64,000 bases of DNA from Gp13-AA77 sp035949375. Lineage in GTDB: Bacteria > Acidobacteriota > Terriglobia > UBA7540. The notes below the pieces were generated by a model. That model saw only the letters and a program-made list of their open reading frames with translations, was not told the origin of the DNA and ran no database searches. A program made the position numbers and the translations under genes. Each line of letters starts with the position of its first letter. The first letter of the stretch is position 1. Below, piece by piece: positions 43,520 through 54,829 of this stretch. Where the stretch lies: assembly GCA_035949375.1 (NCBI GenBank), contig DASZIG010000097.1:45642-109641 (forward strand), given 5' to 3'.

Positions 43520-46162
43520 ATGTCATGGTGGTCGCGCCTCGCCAACGTGTTTCGTCCCGACCGCTTGAGCCGGGAGATCGACGAAGAGTTTCAGTCGCAT
43601 ATCGATGAGGCCATCGAGCACGGCCGCGATCCGGTTGAAGCTCGCCGGGCGCTGGGCCCGCCGCTGCGCCTGCGCGAGCAGAGCCGCGACGTGCGCCTCG
43701 TCGCGTGGCTCGATTCGCTGCGCGCCGACGCCGTCTTCGGCTGGCGGCAGCTCATGAAGAAGAAGGCGACTTCGGCGGCGGCCATCCTGTCGCTGGCTCT
43801 TGGGATCGGGGCCTGCACGTCGGCGTTCCGGCTGATCGATGCCCTGCTGCTGCGTCCGCTGCCGGTCGCAGAGCCGGGGGAGTTGTACGCTTTGGCCCGC
43901 CAGGGAGTCGGTCCGGCTGGCAATTTCAGGACCAGTGACGCCAATGAGTATCCGCTGTTCCAAGTGGAGCGCTCCGCGGTGAAAGGCCAGGCCGAACTGA
44001 TCGCAGTGTCGTACGCAGACCGCACCGATCTGACTTACGGATCGGACGAGGAGGTGGAGAAGGCTTACCGTCAATTCGTCTCGGGCTGGATGTTCAGCTC
44101 ATTCGGGCTGCGGCCGGCTCTGGGGCGGCTGCTCATCGAGGCCGACGATCTGAAGCCGCACGCGCATCCCTACGCCGTGCTCTCCTACGACTATTGGACG
44201 AACCGTTTTGGCCGTGATCCAAAAGTTATCGAACGCACCTTACGCATGGGGGACGACCTCTACGAGATCGTCGGAGTCGGCCCGGAAGGCTTCACCGGAA
44301 CCGAGCCTGGCACCGCCATCGACATCTTTCTGCCCACGATGATGAATCCCGGAGTTACGCACTCAGACTGGAGCTGGTTTCGGACGTTCGTGAAACTGAG
44401 GCCGGGCGTCGCCGTCGAACCGGTGCGGGAGAGACTGGCGGCGATCAATCAAACGGCACAAGAGGAGAGAGCGAAGGGTTTCGTCGGAGTGCCCAAACAG
44501 CGCCTTGAAGACTTCCTACACCAAGAGCTCGTGTTGGAACCGGCGGCCACCGGTGTCTCCGGCATGCAGGAGGACTACCGCGCTTCGCTCGCGGCGCTCG
44601 CGGTACTGGTGGCGCTGGTGCTGCTGATCGCCTGCGCGAACGTCGCCAACCTGATGACGGCCCAGGCGGCGGCGCGGGCGCGCGAGATGGCCCTGCGCGT
44701 TTCGATCGGCGCGGGACGAGGGCGCCTGGTCCAACTGGTCCTGGTGGAAAGCGGGTGGCTCGCTCTGCTCGCGGCCGGCATCGGCGGGCTGTTCGCCTGG
44801 TGGTCCGCTCCGGTCGTGGTCGGCATGATCAATCCGCCGGACAATCCGGCGCGGCTCTTTCTGCCGGCGGATTGGCGGGTGCTGCTGTTTGGCCTGGCGC
44901 TGACGATCGCCGTGATGCTGCTCTTCGGCCTGGCGCCGGCTGTGCGCGCTTCGTCCGTCCAGCCGGTGAGCGCGCTTAAAGGAGGGGACAATCCTCACGC
45001 GCGCCGCCGCTTGATGCATGCGCTGATTGCGGTGCAGGCGGCCTTCTGTTTTCTCGTGCTTTTCGTTGCAAGCCTCTTCGTGGCCACGTTCCAACGGTTG
45101 TCAAACCGGCCCACCGGCTTCTCCGCCGACCGTCTTCTCGCGCTCGAAACCATCACACAACGCCCTCAGGCCCCGGTCTATTGGGACCAGGTAGCCGAGC
45201 ACCTGCGCGCGTTGCCGGGTGTGGAGACGGTCGCGCTTTCCAGTTGGCCAATTCTCAGCGGCGTGGGCGCGAATGGCTACGTTTCCACGAACGGCGCCCC
45301 ACCGAGCGACGTCCTGGCCTACTTCATGAATATCTCGCCGGGCTGGCTGAACGCCATGAAGATTCCGGTCGTTGGCGGCCGGGACTTTCGCCCTGACGAG
45401 GTGTTTCCCCGCGTGGCCATCGTGAACCAGGAATTCGCCAAACGGTTCTTCGAGGGAAGGAATCCGGTCGGAAGGTCGTTCGAGCGAAAGGGCAGCCCTC
45501 CCATTCAAATTGTGGGCTTGGTTCCTGATGCGTGCTACCGCGACTTGCGGGAGCCGGCCACGCCCGCCGCATATTATCCCCTGCAGTCGGTCGACGACAA
45601 CGGCGCTTTGCAACCGATCGCGCAGGCCACGTTCATGGTGCGGACCGTCGGTTCCAACCCGCTCGCAATGGCCTCCACGCTTCGCCGCGAGGTGACGCGC
45701 GCGCGTCCCGAATTTCGCGTCAGCAATGTCCGCACCCAGTTGGAGATCAATCTGTCGCATACCGTGCGCGAGCGGCTGCTCGCCAGGTTGGCGCTCTTCT
45801 TTGGGTTGGTCGCGCTGTTGCTTGCGGGCGTTGGCCTCTACGGCGTTCTTGATTACTCCGTGCTGCAGCGCCGGCGCGAAATCGGTATTCGCATGGCGCT
45901 GGGCGCGCAGGCGGTGGATGTGGCGCGGCGTGTGACGGCCGACGTGTTCTCCATGGTGCTCGCCGGCGCGCTTGCCGGGCTTGCGCTCGGCTTCGCGTCC
46001 GTGCGCTACGTCCAGGCGCTGCTTTACCAGGTAAAATCCACCGACCCGGGGATGCTGGCGCTCCCCGCCCTGACGATTCTCGGGGCGGCGCTCCTGACCG
46101 CACTGCCACCGGTGATCCGCGCGGTCCGCATCGACCCGGCCACCACGCTGCGCGCTGAATAA
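43520..46162 (+). CDS. ADOP-family ABC transporter permease 1
   Basis: An 880-residue permease beginning MSWWSRLANVFRPDRLSRE. Residues 1-75 are the PadR-linked helical prefix (EEFQSHIDEAIEHG), then the first transmembrane segment (about 82-105), a MacB-like periplasmic core, an FtsX block from about 355 (ALVLLIACANVANLMTAQAA, ALRVSIGAGRGRLVQLV), a second core (VYWDQVAEHLRALPGVETVA) and a final FtsX block from about 750 ending RAVRIDPATTLRAE. It likely forms an export or mechanotransmission channel with an ATPase encoded elsewhere. It is highly similar to permease 3 (49189-51843). Its own PadR is deleted but the operator remains. Confidence 0.92.
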   Translation: MSWWSRLANVFRPDRLSREIDEEFQSHIDEAIEHGRDPVEARRALGPPLRLREQSRDVRLVAWLDSLRADAVFGWRQLMKKKATSAAAILSLALGIGACTSAFRLIDALLLRPLPVAEPGELYALARQGVGPAGNFRTSDANEYPLFQVERSAVKGQAELIAVSYADRTDLTYGSDEEVEKAYRQFVSGWMFSSFGLRPALGRLLIEADDLKPHAHPYAVLSYDYWTNRFGRDPKVIERTLRMGDDLYEIVGVGPEGFTGTEPGTAIDIFLPTMMNPGVTHSDWSWFRTFVKLRPGVAVEPVRERLAAINQTAQEERAKGFVGVPKQRLEDFLHQELVLEPAATGVSGMQEDYRASLAALAVLVALVLLIACANVANLMTAQAAARAREMALRVSIGAGRGRLVQLVLVESGWLALLAAGIGGLFAWWSAPVVVGMINPPDNPARLFLPADWRVLLFGLALTIAVMLLFGLAPAVRASSVQPVSALKGGDNPHARRRLMHALIAVQAAFCFLVLFVASLFVATFQRLSNRPTGFSADRLLALETITQRPQAPVYWDQVAEHLRALPGVETVALSSWPILSGVGANGYVSTNGAPPSDVLAYFMNISPGWLNAMKIPVVGGRDFRPDEVFPRVAIVNQEFAKRFFEGRNPVGRSFERKGSPPIQIVGLVPDACYRDLREPATPAAYYPLQSVDDNGALQPIAQATFMVRTVGSNPLAMASTLRREVTRARPEFRVSNVRTQLEINLSHTVRERLLARLALFFGLVALLLAGVGLYGVLDYSVLQRRREIGIRMALGAQAVDVARRVTADVFSMVLAGALAGLALGFASVRYVQALLYQVKSTDPGMLALPALTILGAALLTALPPVIRAVRIDPATTLRAE

Positions 46163-46189
46163 TTGGCCGCGCGAAGATCGGGCCTAACT

Positions 46190-46217
46190 TTGTGTTATAC
46201 TAAGACGTCTATATAAT
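46190..46217 (+). promoter_or_regulatory. PadR promoter/operator
   Basis: TTGTGT (46190-46195), 16-bp spacer, perfect TATAAT (46212-46217). The palindrome AGACGTCT lies in the spacer, where bound PadR would block polymerase. The expected transcript start (about 46224) is only a few bases before the ATG at 46228. A near-copy precedes ADOP permease 1. Confidence 0.65.
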
Positions 46218-46227
46218 CCGAGGTCTG

Positions 46228-46560
46228 ATGATGCCCAAACCTGACTCGCTTCAAGGCTCGCTCGACCTGATGGTTCTGAAGATCCTTTCGCGGCGGCCCC
46301 GTCTGCACGGTTACGCCATCATGTCGGCGATTGGAGACATGTCCGGCGACGTGCTTCGCGCCGAGGAGGGGTCACTCTACCCGGCCCTGCACCGGATGGA
46401 GGAGGCGGCCTGGATTCGCGCGCAATGGGTCACCAAGGATACTGGGCGGCGGGCGCGCCTGTACGAATTGACGGCAGCGGGCAGGAAGCAGCTTGCGGCC
46501 GAGGAGTCGCGCTGGCAGGCGGTGACCTCGGCGGTAAATCGCGTTCTAAGGATGGCCTGA
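46228..46560 (+). CDS. PadR-family transcriptional regulator
   Basis: A 110-residue winged-helix repressor: SLQGSLDLMVLKILSRRPRL, HGYAIMSAIGDMSGDVLRAE, GSLYPALHRMEEAAWIRAQW, and the wing ARLYELTAAGRKQLAAEE. It carries two in-frame ATGs; the first is used here. It likely represses its own promoter (46190-46217) and, through the matching site at 43436-43463, permease 1. It is followed by permease 2, which appears inserted, and then by permease 3, which by sequence at its start was probably its original partner. It is clearly different in sequence from the PadR at 2815-3168. Confidence 0.92.
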   Translation: MMPKPDSLQGSLDLMVLKILSRRPRLHGYAIMSAIGDMSGDVLRAEEGSLYPALHRMEEAAWIRAQWVTKDTGRRARLYELTAAGRKQLAAEESRWQAVTSAVNRVLRMA

Positions 46561-46561
46561 T
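46550..46561 (+). repeat. direct repeat (left) flanking ADOP permease 2
   Basis: GGATGGCCTGAT, the end of the PadR gene including its TGA. The same 12 bases occur at 49177-49188 just before permease 3, bracketing the whole permease 2 gene. Confidence 0.65.
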
Positions 46562-46577
46562 TTAAGTAGAGACGCAA

Positions 46578-46613
46578 CGCCGGGTGGCGGGAACACGCCG
46601 GGTGGCGGGAACT
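46578..46613 (+). repeat. 18-bp tandem repeat
   Basis: CGCCGGGTGGCGGGAAC followed by one variable base is present twice head to tail (46578-46595 and 46596-46613), between PadR and permease 2. A related word, GCCGGGTGGCAG, occurs in the hairpin at 51925-51959. Confidence 0.7.
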
Positions 46614-46675
46614 TTGGAACTTCGAGCGAGGAACTCTCGTTTCAATCTACGGGAGCCGAGTCCGAGTGGATCGGC

Positions 46676-49168
46676 TTGATATTCTTGGAGGGAGCTGTCA
46701 CGTCGAACGAACCTCATCGCGACGCGGGTGGCCTGCCGGCGCTCGACGTTCTGTTGCAGGACTTGCGGTATACATTTCGCCTCATGCGACGCGATCGGGC
46801 GTTCACCTTAATCGCGGTGCTGATCCTCGGTCTCGGCATCGGCGCCAACGTGGCTGTCTTCAGCGTGGTGAACACGATTCTCCTGCGGCCCCTGCCTTTT
46901 CGCGACGCGAAGGAATTGGTATGGATCCAAGGGTCTCCCAAGACCTGCGGTCTGTCCTGCGTCACGTATTCGGTGGATGCCTTTGAAAGTTATCAGCGAG
47001 GCCAGCGGTCCCTCGAGAGCGTGACCGCTTACATGCCGTTCTACGGCGCCGCGGATTACAAATTGTCCGGCTACGGGGATCCAAAGCCCGTGTCCGGAGT
47101 CTGGATAGCCTGCAATTTCTTTCAGACACTGGGCATACGGCCCGCACTTGGACGGCTGTTCGCGCCTGAAGAGTGCCGGAAGAACGCTTCGCATGCAGTG
47201 CTGTTGAGCTACCTGTATTGGAAGCAGCAATTCGACGCGAGCCCATCGATCGTGGGACAGCCGATCACGCTCAACAAGGAGTCAGTGACGGTGGTCGGGG
47301 TGCTACCTCCCACCTTCGATTTCGGCTCCGTCTTTGCGCCCGGCACCAAGATGGACATCCTGGTCCCTGCACCGATGGATGACATGCGGTACTGGGGAAA
47401 TACACTGCTCCTCATCGGCCGCATGAAGCCGGAGACAACGGTGGTGCAGGTCCAGGCCGAAGCCACCATGCTGTTCCCCACGTTCTATGTCAGCCTCGCG
47501 CATCCAGAGTATGGCAAGGGATACCAGGGCGAGGTGCAATCATTAAAAGACCACGTCAGCGGAAAGCTGCGCCGATCCCTCATTGTGCTGTGGTCGGCGG
47601 TCGCCCTGATCCTGCTGATTGTATGCGTGAATCTCTCCAGCCTCTCGCTGGCGCGTGCCGCGGCGCGGACCAAAGAGTTCGCCATGCGCAGCGCCCTGGG
47701 GGCGGCCCGAGGACGCTTGATCCGCCAGTTGCTGACGGAGAGCATGGTGCTCGCGACGGGAGGCGCGTTCCTGGGCTTGGGATTCGCTTTCCTGATGACT
47801 TACTATCTCGCGCATCAGGGATCCATTGCCCTACCCCTGCTCAGTACCCTCCGTGTGGACGGCTCGGCGCTCGCGTGGACGTTGCTGGTCGCCGTGGCCA
47901 GCGCTCTGCTCTTCGGTGTCGCGCCCGCGCTCAGGATGTCGGGCAAGCACGTGCAAGAGTCACTGAAAGACTCCGGGCATGGCACCACCGCAGGCCACAA
48001 GCACGACCGCATGCGCTCGGCACTGGTCATCTCGGAGGTTGCCCTGGCTTGCGTCCTGCTGATCGGAGCGGGCCTGCTGCTGCGCAGCTTCCTGCGCGTC
48101 CTCGACGTCGATCTGGGGTTCAGGCCCGACCGTGCCGCGGCTATCAGCGTGGAGTATGACGACGGCGGCGGCAAGGACGCGCCCGTGCGGCGCGGTACCA
48201 TTCTTCAAGAAATGCTTCGGCATATTAAGGCGATCCCCGGCATCCACGAAGCCGGCGTCTCAGACATGTTGCCGCTCGACCGCAACCGGAGCTGGAGCTT
48301 CGGCGCCAAAGGGGTGACTTACCGCGGGAACGAATCTCCTGATGCCTTCGTCTATGTGGTCACGCCGGGCTACCTCGACGCCATGGGCATGCGTTTGCGC
48401 GCCGGCCGCGATGTGTCGTGGTCGGACGGCCCCACCACTCAGCCCGTGGCGATTCTCAACGAGGCGGCGGCGAAGAAACTCTGGCCCGGCCAGGATCCGC
48501 TGGGGCGAATGGCCGTGATTGGTGGGGGCGACGCGACCGTGATCGGGGTAGTCTCCGACGTCCGGGAAACCAGCGTCGAAGATTCCTCAGGTCTCGACGC
48601 CTATCTTCCGGTCACGCAAGCCGGTCCGGTGGGCGCGGAACTCGTCATCCGCACCAGCCTGCCGCCCGACGTGCTGGCATCAAGCGTTATAAAGACGCTG
48701 CGCGAACTGAATCCCGGCCAGCCGTCGTCCGAATTTCGGCCGTTGCGCCAGATCGTGGACCACGCGGTCTCGCCGCGGCGATTCTTCGTGGTGCTGGTCT
48801 CGGCGTTCGCCGCGCTCGGACTCATTCTGGCTTCACTGGGAATTTACGGGGTTATCTCGTACTCGGTCGCGCGTCAGACCCAGGAGATCGGTATTCGCAT
48901 GGCACTGGGCGCCACCGCCGGAATAGTCCAGCGGGCTGTTATCGGGAACACGCTCCGGCTGGCCGCTGCAGGCGTTCTGCTCGGCACCGTTGCCGCGCTC
49001 GTCGTTTCGAAATTAATTGCTTCTCTGCTCTTCGACACCGCGCCCACTGATCCGGCGACGTTCGCGGGCATGATCCTGCTTCTGTGCGCGGTCGCACTGA
49101 TTGCGGGATACATCCCGGCACGGCGGGCATCGCGGATTGATCCCATGATCGCGTTGCGGAGCAATTGA
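46676..49168 (+). CDS. ADOP-family ABC transporter permease 2, lacking the N-terminal prefix
   Basis: About 830 residues. It starts its similarity to the 173-2818 permease at GGLPALDVLLQDLRYTFR, then RAFTLIAVLILGLGIGANVA, and stays similar to the shared end PARRASRIDPMIALRSN; it is far closer to that gene than to its direct neighbours. The usual 75-residue cytoplasmic prefix is missing. The TTG at 46676 is a weak start; the next ATG would remove the first transmembrane approach, so the true start is uncertain. Two MacB-core/FtsX halves are otherwise intact. It lies between PadR and permease 3 and is flanked by 12-bp direct repeats. Confidence 0.85.
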   Translation: MIFLEGAVTSNEPHRDAGGLPALDVLLQDLRYTFRLMRRDRAFTLIAVLILGLGIGANVAVFSVVNTILLRPLPFRDAKELVWIQGSPKTCGLSCVTYSVDAFESYQRGQRSLESVTAYMPFYGAADYKLSGYGDPKPVSGVWIACNFFQTLGIRPALGRLFAPEECRKNASHAVLLSYLYWKQQFDASPSIVGQPITLNKESVTVVGVLPPTFDFGSVFAPGTKMDILVPAPMDDMRYWGNTLLLIGRMKPETTVVQVQAEATMLFPTFYVSLAHPEYGKGYQGEVQSLKDHVSGKLRRSLIVLWSAVALILLIVCVNLSSLSLARAAARTKEFAMRSALGAARGRLIRQLLTESMVLATGGAFLGLGFAFLMTYYLAHQGSIALPLLSTLRVDGSALAWTLLVAVASALLFGVAPALRMSGKHVQESLKDSGHGTTAGHKHDRMRSALVISEVALACVLLIGAGLLLRSFLRVLDVDLGFRPDRAAAISVEYDDGGGKDAPVRRGTILQEMLRHIKAIPGIHEAGVSDMLPLDRNRSWSFGAKGVTYRGNESPDAFVYVVTPGYLDAMGMRLRAGRDVSWSDGPTTQPVAILNEAAAKKLWPGQDPLGRMAVIGGGDATVIGVVSDVRETSVEDSSGLDAYLPVTQAGPVGAELVIRTSLPPDVLASSVIKTLRELNPGQPSSEFRPLRQIVDHAVSPRRFFVVLVSAFAALGLILASLGIYGVISYSVARQTQEIGIRMALGATAGIVQRAVIGNTLRLAAAGVLLGTVAALVVSKLIASLLFDTAPTDPATFAGMILLLCAVALIAGYIPARRASRIDPMIALRSN

Positions 49169-49176
49169 AATCAGTG

Positions 49177-49188
49177 GGATGGCCTGAT
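49177..49188 (+). repeat. direct repeat (right) flanking ADOP permease 2
   Basis: GGATGGCCTGAT directly precedes the ATG of permease 3. It equals the last codons plus stop of a PadR gene, and the same arrangement (GTGGCCTGAT then ATG) precedes permease 1. Confidence 0.65.
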
Positions 49189-51843
49189 ATGTCGTGGTGG
49201 TCGCGCATCGCGAACGTGTTTCGTCCCGACCGCTTGAGCCGGGAGATTGACGAAGAGTTCCAGTCGCACATCGATGAGGCCATCGAGCAGGGCCGCGATC
49301 CGGCCGAGGCCCGCCGGGCCCTGGGCCCGGCGCTGCGTTTGCGCGAGCAGAGCCGGGACGTCCGGCTCGTCGTGTGGCTCGACTCGCTGCGCGCCGACAC
49401 CGTCTTCGGCTGGCGGCAGCTCATGAAGAAGAAGGCGACTTCAGCTGCGGCCATCCTGTCGCTGGCGCTTGGGATCGGGGCCTGCACGTCGGCGTTCCGG
49501 CTGATCGACGCCCTGCTGCTGCGTCCGCTGCCGGTTGCGGAGCCGGGAGAATTGTACGCTCTCGCGCGCCAGGGAGTCGATCCCGAAGGCAAATTCGACA
49601 CCTTCGACGGTTGGGCGTACCCGGACTTCGAGCGCATGCGGGCGGCGGCGAAGGGTCAGGCCCAGTTGATTGCGCTGTCATATTCCGAGCGTACGGACCT
49701 GACCTACGCTTCGGACCAGGACATGGAGAAAGCGTACCTGCAATACGTTTCAGGCTCGACGTTCGGCTTGTTCGGATTGCGCCCCGCCGCCGGACGCCTG
49801 CTGACCGAAAGCGACGATTTAAAGCCCCACGCGCATCCCTACGCCGTGCTGTCCTACGACTATTGGACCAGCCGCTTCGGGCGGGACCCGAAGGTGGTGG
49901 GACGAACCTTCCGGATCGGCAACGACCTTTACGAGATCGTCGGCGTGGGCCCGGCGCGATTCACCGGCATCGAGCCCGGCACGATGATCGACGTCTTCGT
50001 TCCCACGATGATGCATCCGGGTGTGCTAAAGGATGATTGGACGTGGATGCGGACGCTCGCGCGCGTGAAGCCCGGAGTTGTGCTCGAGCCTGTTCGCGCC
50101 AAGCTGGGCGCAACTTCGCGCGCGTTTGAAGAGGAGAGGGCAAAAGGCTTCCACGGAATGTCGCAGCAACTGATTGACGCTGACCTGAATCAACGGCTCG
50201 TGTTTGAGCCCGCGGCGGCAGGCGTCTCCGATCTGCAGAACGACTACCGCACTTCGCTCGCGGCGCTGGCGGTGCTGGTGGCGCTGGTGCTGCTGATCGC
50301 CTGCGCGAACGTCGCCAACCTGAAGACGGCCCAGGCGGCGGCGCGGGCGCGCGAGATGGCGCTGCGCGTCTCGATCGGCGCGGGACGAGGGCGCCTGGTC
50401 CAACTGGTCCTGGTGGAAAGCGCGTGGCTCGCCGTGCTCGCGGCCGCGGTCGGCGGGCTGTTCGCCTGGTGGTCCGCTCCGGTCGTGGTTGGGATGATCA
50501 ATCCGCCGGATAATCCGGCGCGGCTCTTTCTGCCCGCAGATTGGCGGGTGCTGACGTTCGGCCTGGCGCTGACAGTGGGCGTGATGCTGCTCTTCGGCCT
50601 GGCGCCGGCGCTGCGCGCTTCGTCCGTGCAGCCGGCGAGCGCGCTCAAGGGTGGAGAAGATCCGCACGCGCGCCGCCGCCTGATGCGCGGGCTCATCGCC
50701 GTCCAGACGGCTTTTTGTTTTCTGGTGCTTTTCGTCGCCGGACTCTTTGTGGCCACGTTTCAGCGCCTCTCGAATCAGCCCACAGGGTTTTCCGCCGACC
50801 GGGTGCTCACGCTCGAAACCGTCGCACATCGTCCGCAGTCGCCCGTTTACTGGGAGCAGGTAGTGGAACATCTGCGGGCGGTGCCGGGCGTGGATACGGC
50901 GGCGCTCGCCAGTCGCGCGCTTCTGAGCGGGTGGAGCTGGAACAATTCCATTGCGGTCAATGGCGTTCCTCCGAACGGGGCGCTCGCCTACTTTTTGAGC
51001 GTCTCGCCCGGCTGGACGGAAGCCATGAAGATTCCTATCATCGACGGCCGGGACTTCCGCCCCGGCGATACCTACCCGGGCTCGGCGATTGTGAATGAGA
51101 CCTTCGCGAGGGAATACTTCAAAGGCGAGGACCCGGTGGGAAAGTCGTTTGACATGGTGTTTGATGAAGGCAACAGCCTTCACTTCGCGGTCGTGGGCCT
51201 GGTCCGCGATGCTTGCTACCGCAACGTCCGCGAGCCCATCCTGCCCCAGGCCTATTACCCGTTTCGCTCGGTCGACGCCAAAGGCGCATGGGTGGCGAAA
51301 ACGGACGGCACATTCATCGTGCGGACTTCCGCCGCGAATCCGCTGGCCCTCGCCTCCATCCTACGCCGGGAAGTAGCAAGCGCCTGGCCCGAGTTCCGCG
51401 TCAGCAATATCCGCACGCAAACGGAGATCAACGAATCGCAAACGGTCCGCGAGCGCCTGCTCGGGAGATTGGCCTTCTTCTTCGGCGTGGTCGCGCTCGT
51501 GCTGGCGGGGGTCGGCCTGTACGGCGTTCTCGATTACTCCGTGGTGCAGCGCCGGCGCGAAATCGGCATTCGCATGGCGCTGGGAGCGCAGGCGGCGGAT
51601 GTGGCGCGACGCGTGACGGCCGACGTGTTCTCCATGGTCCTCGCCGGCGCCCTTGCGGGCCTCGCGCTCGGCTTCGCCTCCGCGCGCTACATCGAGACGC
51701 TGCTTTACCAGGTAAAACCCACCGACCCCGCGATGCTGGCGCTTCCCGCCCTGACGATTCTTGGGGCGGCGCTGGTCAGCGCGCTGCCACCGATCATCCG
51801 CGCGGTGCGCATCGACCCGGCCACCACGCTGCGCGCTGAGTAA
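49189..51843 (+). CDS. ADOP-family ABC transporter permease 3
   Basis: An 884-residue permease starting MSWWSRIANVFRPDRLSRE, which fixes the ATG at 49189 by comparison with permease 1; an in-frame ATG... upstream frame to 49165 is not needed. Prefix helices (residues 1-75), first transmembrane segment near 82-105, MacB-like core, FtsX block near 355-480, second core (VYWEQVVEHLRAVPGVDTAA) and terminal FtsX block with LDYSVVQRRREIGIRMALGA and RAVRIDPATTLRAE. It is very similar to permease 1 over its whole length, so one arose by duplication of a PadR-permease unit. No ATP-binding subunit gene accompanies any of the three. Confidence 0.92.
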   Translation: MSWWSRIANVFRPDRLSREIDEEFQSHIDEAIEQGRDPAEARRALGPALRLREQSRDVRLVVWLDSLRADTVFGWRQLMKKKATSAAAILSLALGIGACTSAFRLIDALLLRPLPVAEPGELYALARQGVDPEGKFDTFDGWAYPDFERMRAAAKGQAQLIALSYSERTDLTYASDQDMEKAYLQYVSGSTFGLFGLRPAAGRLLTESDDLKPHAHPYAVLSYDYWTSRFGRDPKVVGRTFRIGNDLYEIVGVGPARFTGIEPGTMIDVFVPTMMHPGVLKDDWTWMRTLARVKPGVVLEPVRAKLGATSRAFEEERAKGFHGMSQQLIDADLNQRLVFEPAAAGVSDLQNDYRTSLAALAVLVALVLLIACANVANLKTAQAAARAREMALRVSIGAGRGRLVQLVLVESAWLAVLAAAVGGLFAWWSAPVVVGMINPPDNPARLFLPADWRVLTFGLALTVGVMLLFGLAPALRASSVQPASALKGGEDPHARRRLMRGLIAVQTAFCFLVLFVAGLFVATFQRLSNQPTGFSADRVLTLETVAHRPQSPVYWEQVVEHLRAVPGVDTAALASRALLSGWSWNNSIAVNGVPPNGALAYFLSVSPGWTEAMKIPIIDGRDFRPGDTYPGSAIVNETFAREYFKGEDPVGKSFDMVFDEGNSLHFAVVGLVRDACYRNVREPILPQAYYPFRSVDAKGAWVAKTDGTFIVRTSAANPLALASILRREVASAWPEFRVSNIRTQTEINESQTVRERLLGRLAFFFGVVALVLAGVGLYGVLDYSVVQRRREIGIRMALGAQAADVARRVTADVFSMVLAGALAGLALGFASARYIETLLYQVKPTDPAMLALPALTILGAALVSALPPIIRAVRIDPATTLRAE

Positions 51844-51924
51844 CCGGCTGCGGCGGAGTCCGGCTCCGAGTCCGCTGCTGGAACAACCCCTTCTAACCGG
51901 CGGTCACATCTGGCACAATGTCCC

Positions 51925-51959
51925 GGTAGGAAACTGCCGGGTGGCAGTAGCTTCCTGCC
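51925..51959 (+). promoter_or_regulatory. leader hairpin before the molybdenum hydroxylase genes
   Basis: GGTAGGAA-ACTGCC pairs with GGCAGT-AGC-TTCCTGCC (one G-T pair, a three-base bulge) around a GGGT loop. It ends just ahead of GGAGGTGAGGG and the ATG at 51976, so it may influence ribosome access or attenuate transcription. Confidence 0.45.
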
Positions 51960-51975
51960 GGAGGTGAGGGACACA

Positions 51976-52436
51976 ATGATCCAACTCAAGGTGAATGGTG
52001 TTCGCCGCTCGTTTGACGGCGATCCGGAGATGCCGTTGATGTGGTATCTGCGGGATGGGCTGGGATTGACCGGCACCAAGTTCGGTTGCGGCATCGGCGT
52101 GTGCGGCAGTTGCGTGGTGCACCAGAACGGCGCGGCCGTGCGGGCCTGCATGACTCCCGTGAAAGCGGCGGCCGGCGCCGAGATCGTCACCATTGAAGCG
52201 CTGGGCTCCGGTTTCGACGGCGCGCTGCATCCCGTGCAGAAGGCTTGGATGGCGCACAACGTTCCGCAGTGCGGTTACTGCCAGGCCGGTCAGATCATGC
52301 AGGCGGCGGCGCTGCTGAAATCGAAACCGCATCCAACCGATGCCGACATCGACCAGGGGATGGCGGGCAACATCTGCCGGTGCGGCACCTATCAGCGCAT
52401 TCGAGCCGCGATCAAGGCTGCGGCCGGGGAGGCTGT

Positions 52437-52440
<4 letters not shown>
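51976..52440 (+). CDS. iorA: 2Fe-2S subunit of an isoquinoline 1-oxidoreductase-type hydroxylase
   Basis: A 154-residue electron-transfer subunit of the xanthine-dehydrogenase family. The plant-type cluster uses KFGCGIGVCGSCVV and a later Cys (ACMTPV); the second, C-terminal cluster uses QCGYCQAGQIM and NICRCGTYQRI. It passes electrons from the molybdenum subunit encoded next. The ATG is favoured over an upstream GTG because GAGGG lies five bases before it and the family starts at this point. The stop overlaps the start of the large-subunit gene (ATGA, 52437-52440). The symbol is given by family resemblance; the substrate may differ. Confidence 0.88.
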
Positions 52441-54740
<2,300 letters not shown>

Positions 54741-54829
54741 CGCTCGAGACGCTCGACCTGAAAGGCATCTCCGCCCCGCGCTTTAAGGTAAGCGCGGTGA
54801 CAGCAGGCTCAGTTTCTTCCACCGCATGT

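Noticed and set aside
50026..51183. 385-codon frame antisense to ADOP permease 3 (and a matching one opposite permease 1)
   Set aside because: Mirrors conserved permease DNA; His/Arg/Gln-rich with no recognisable fold.
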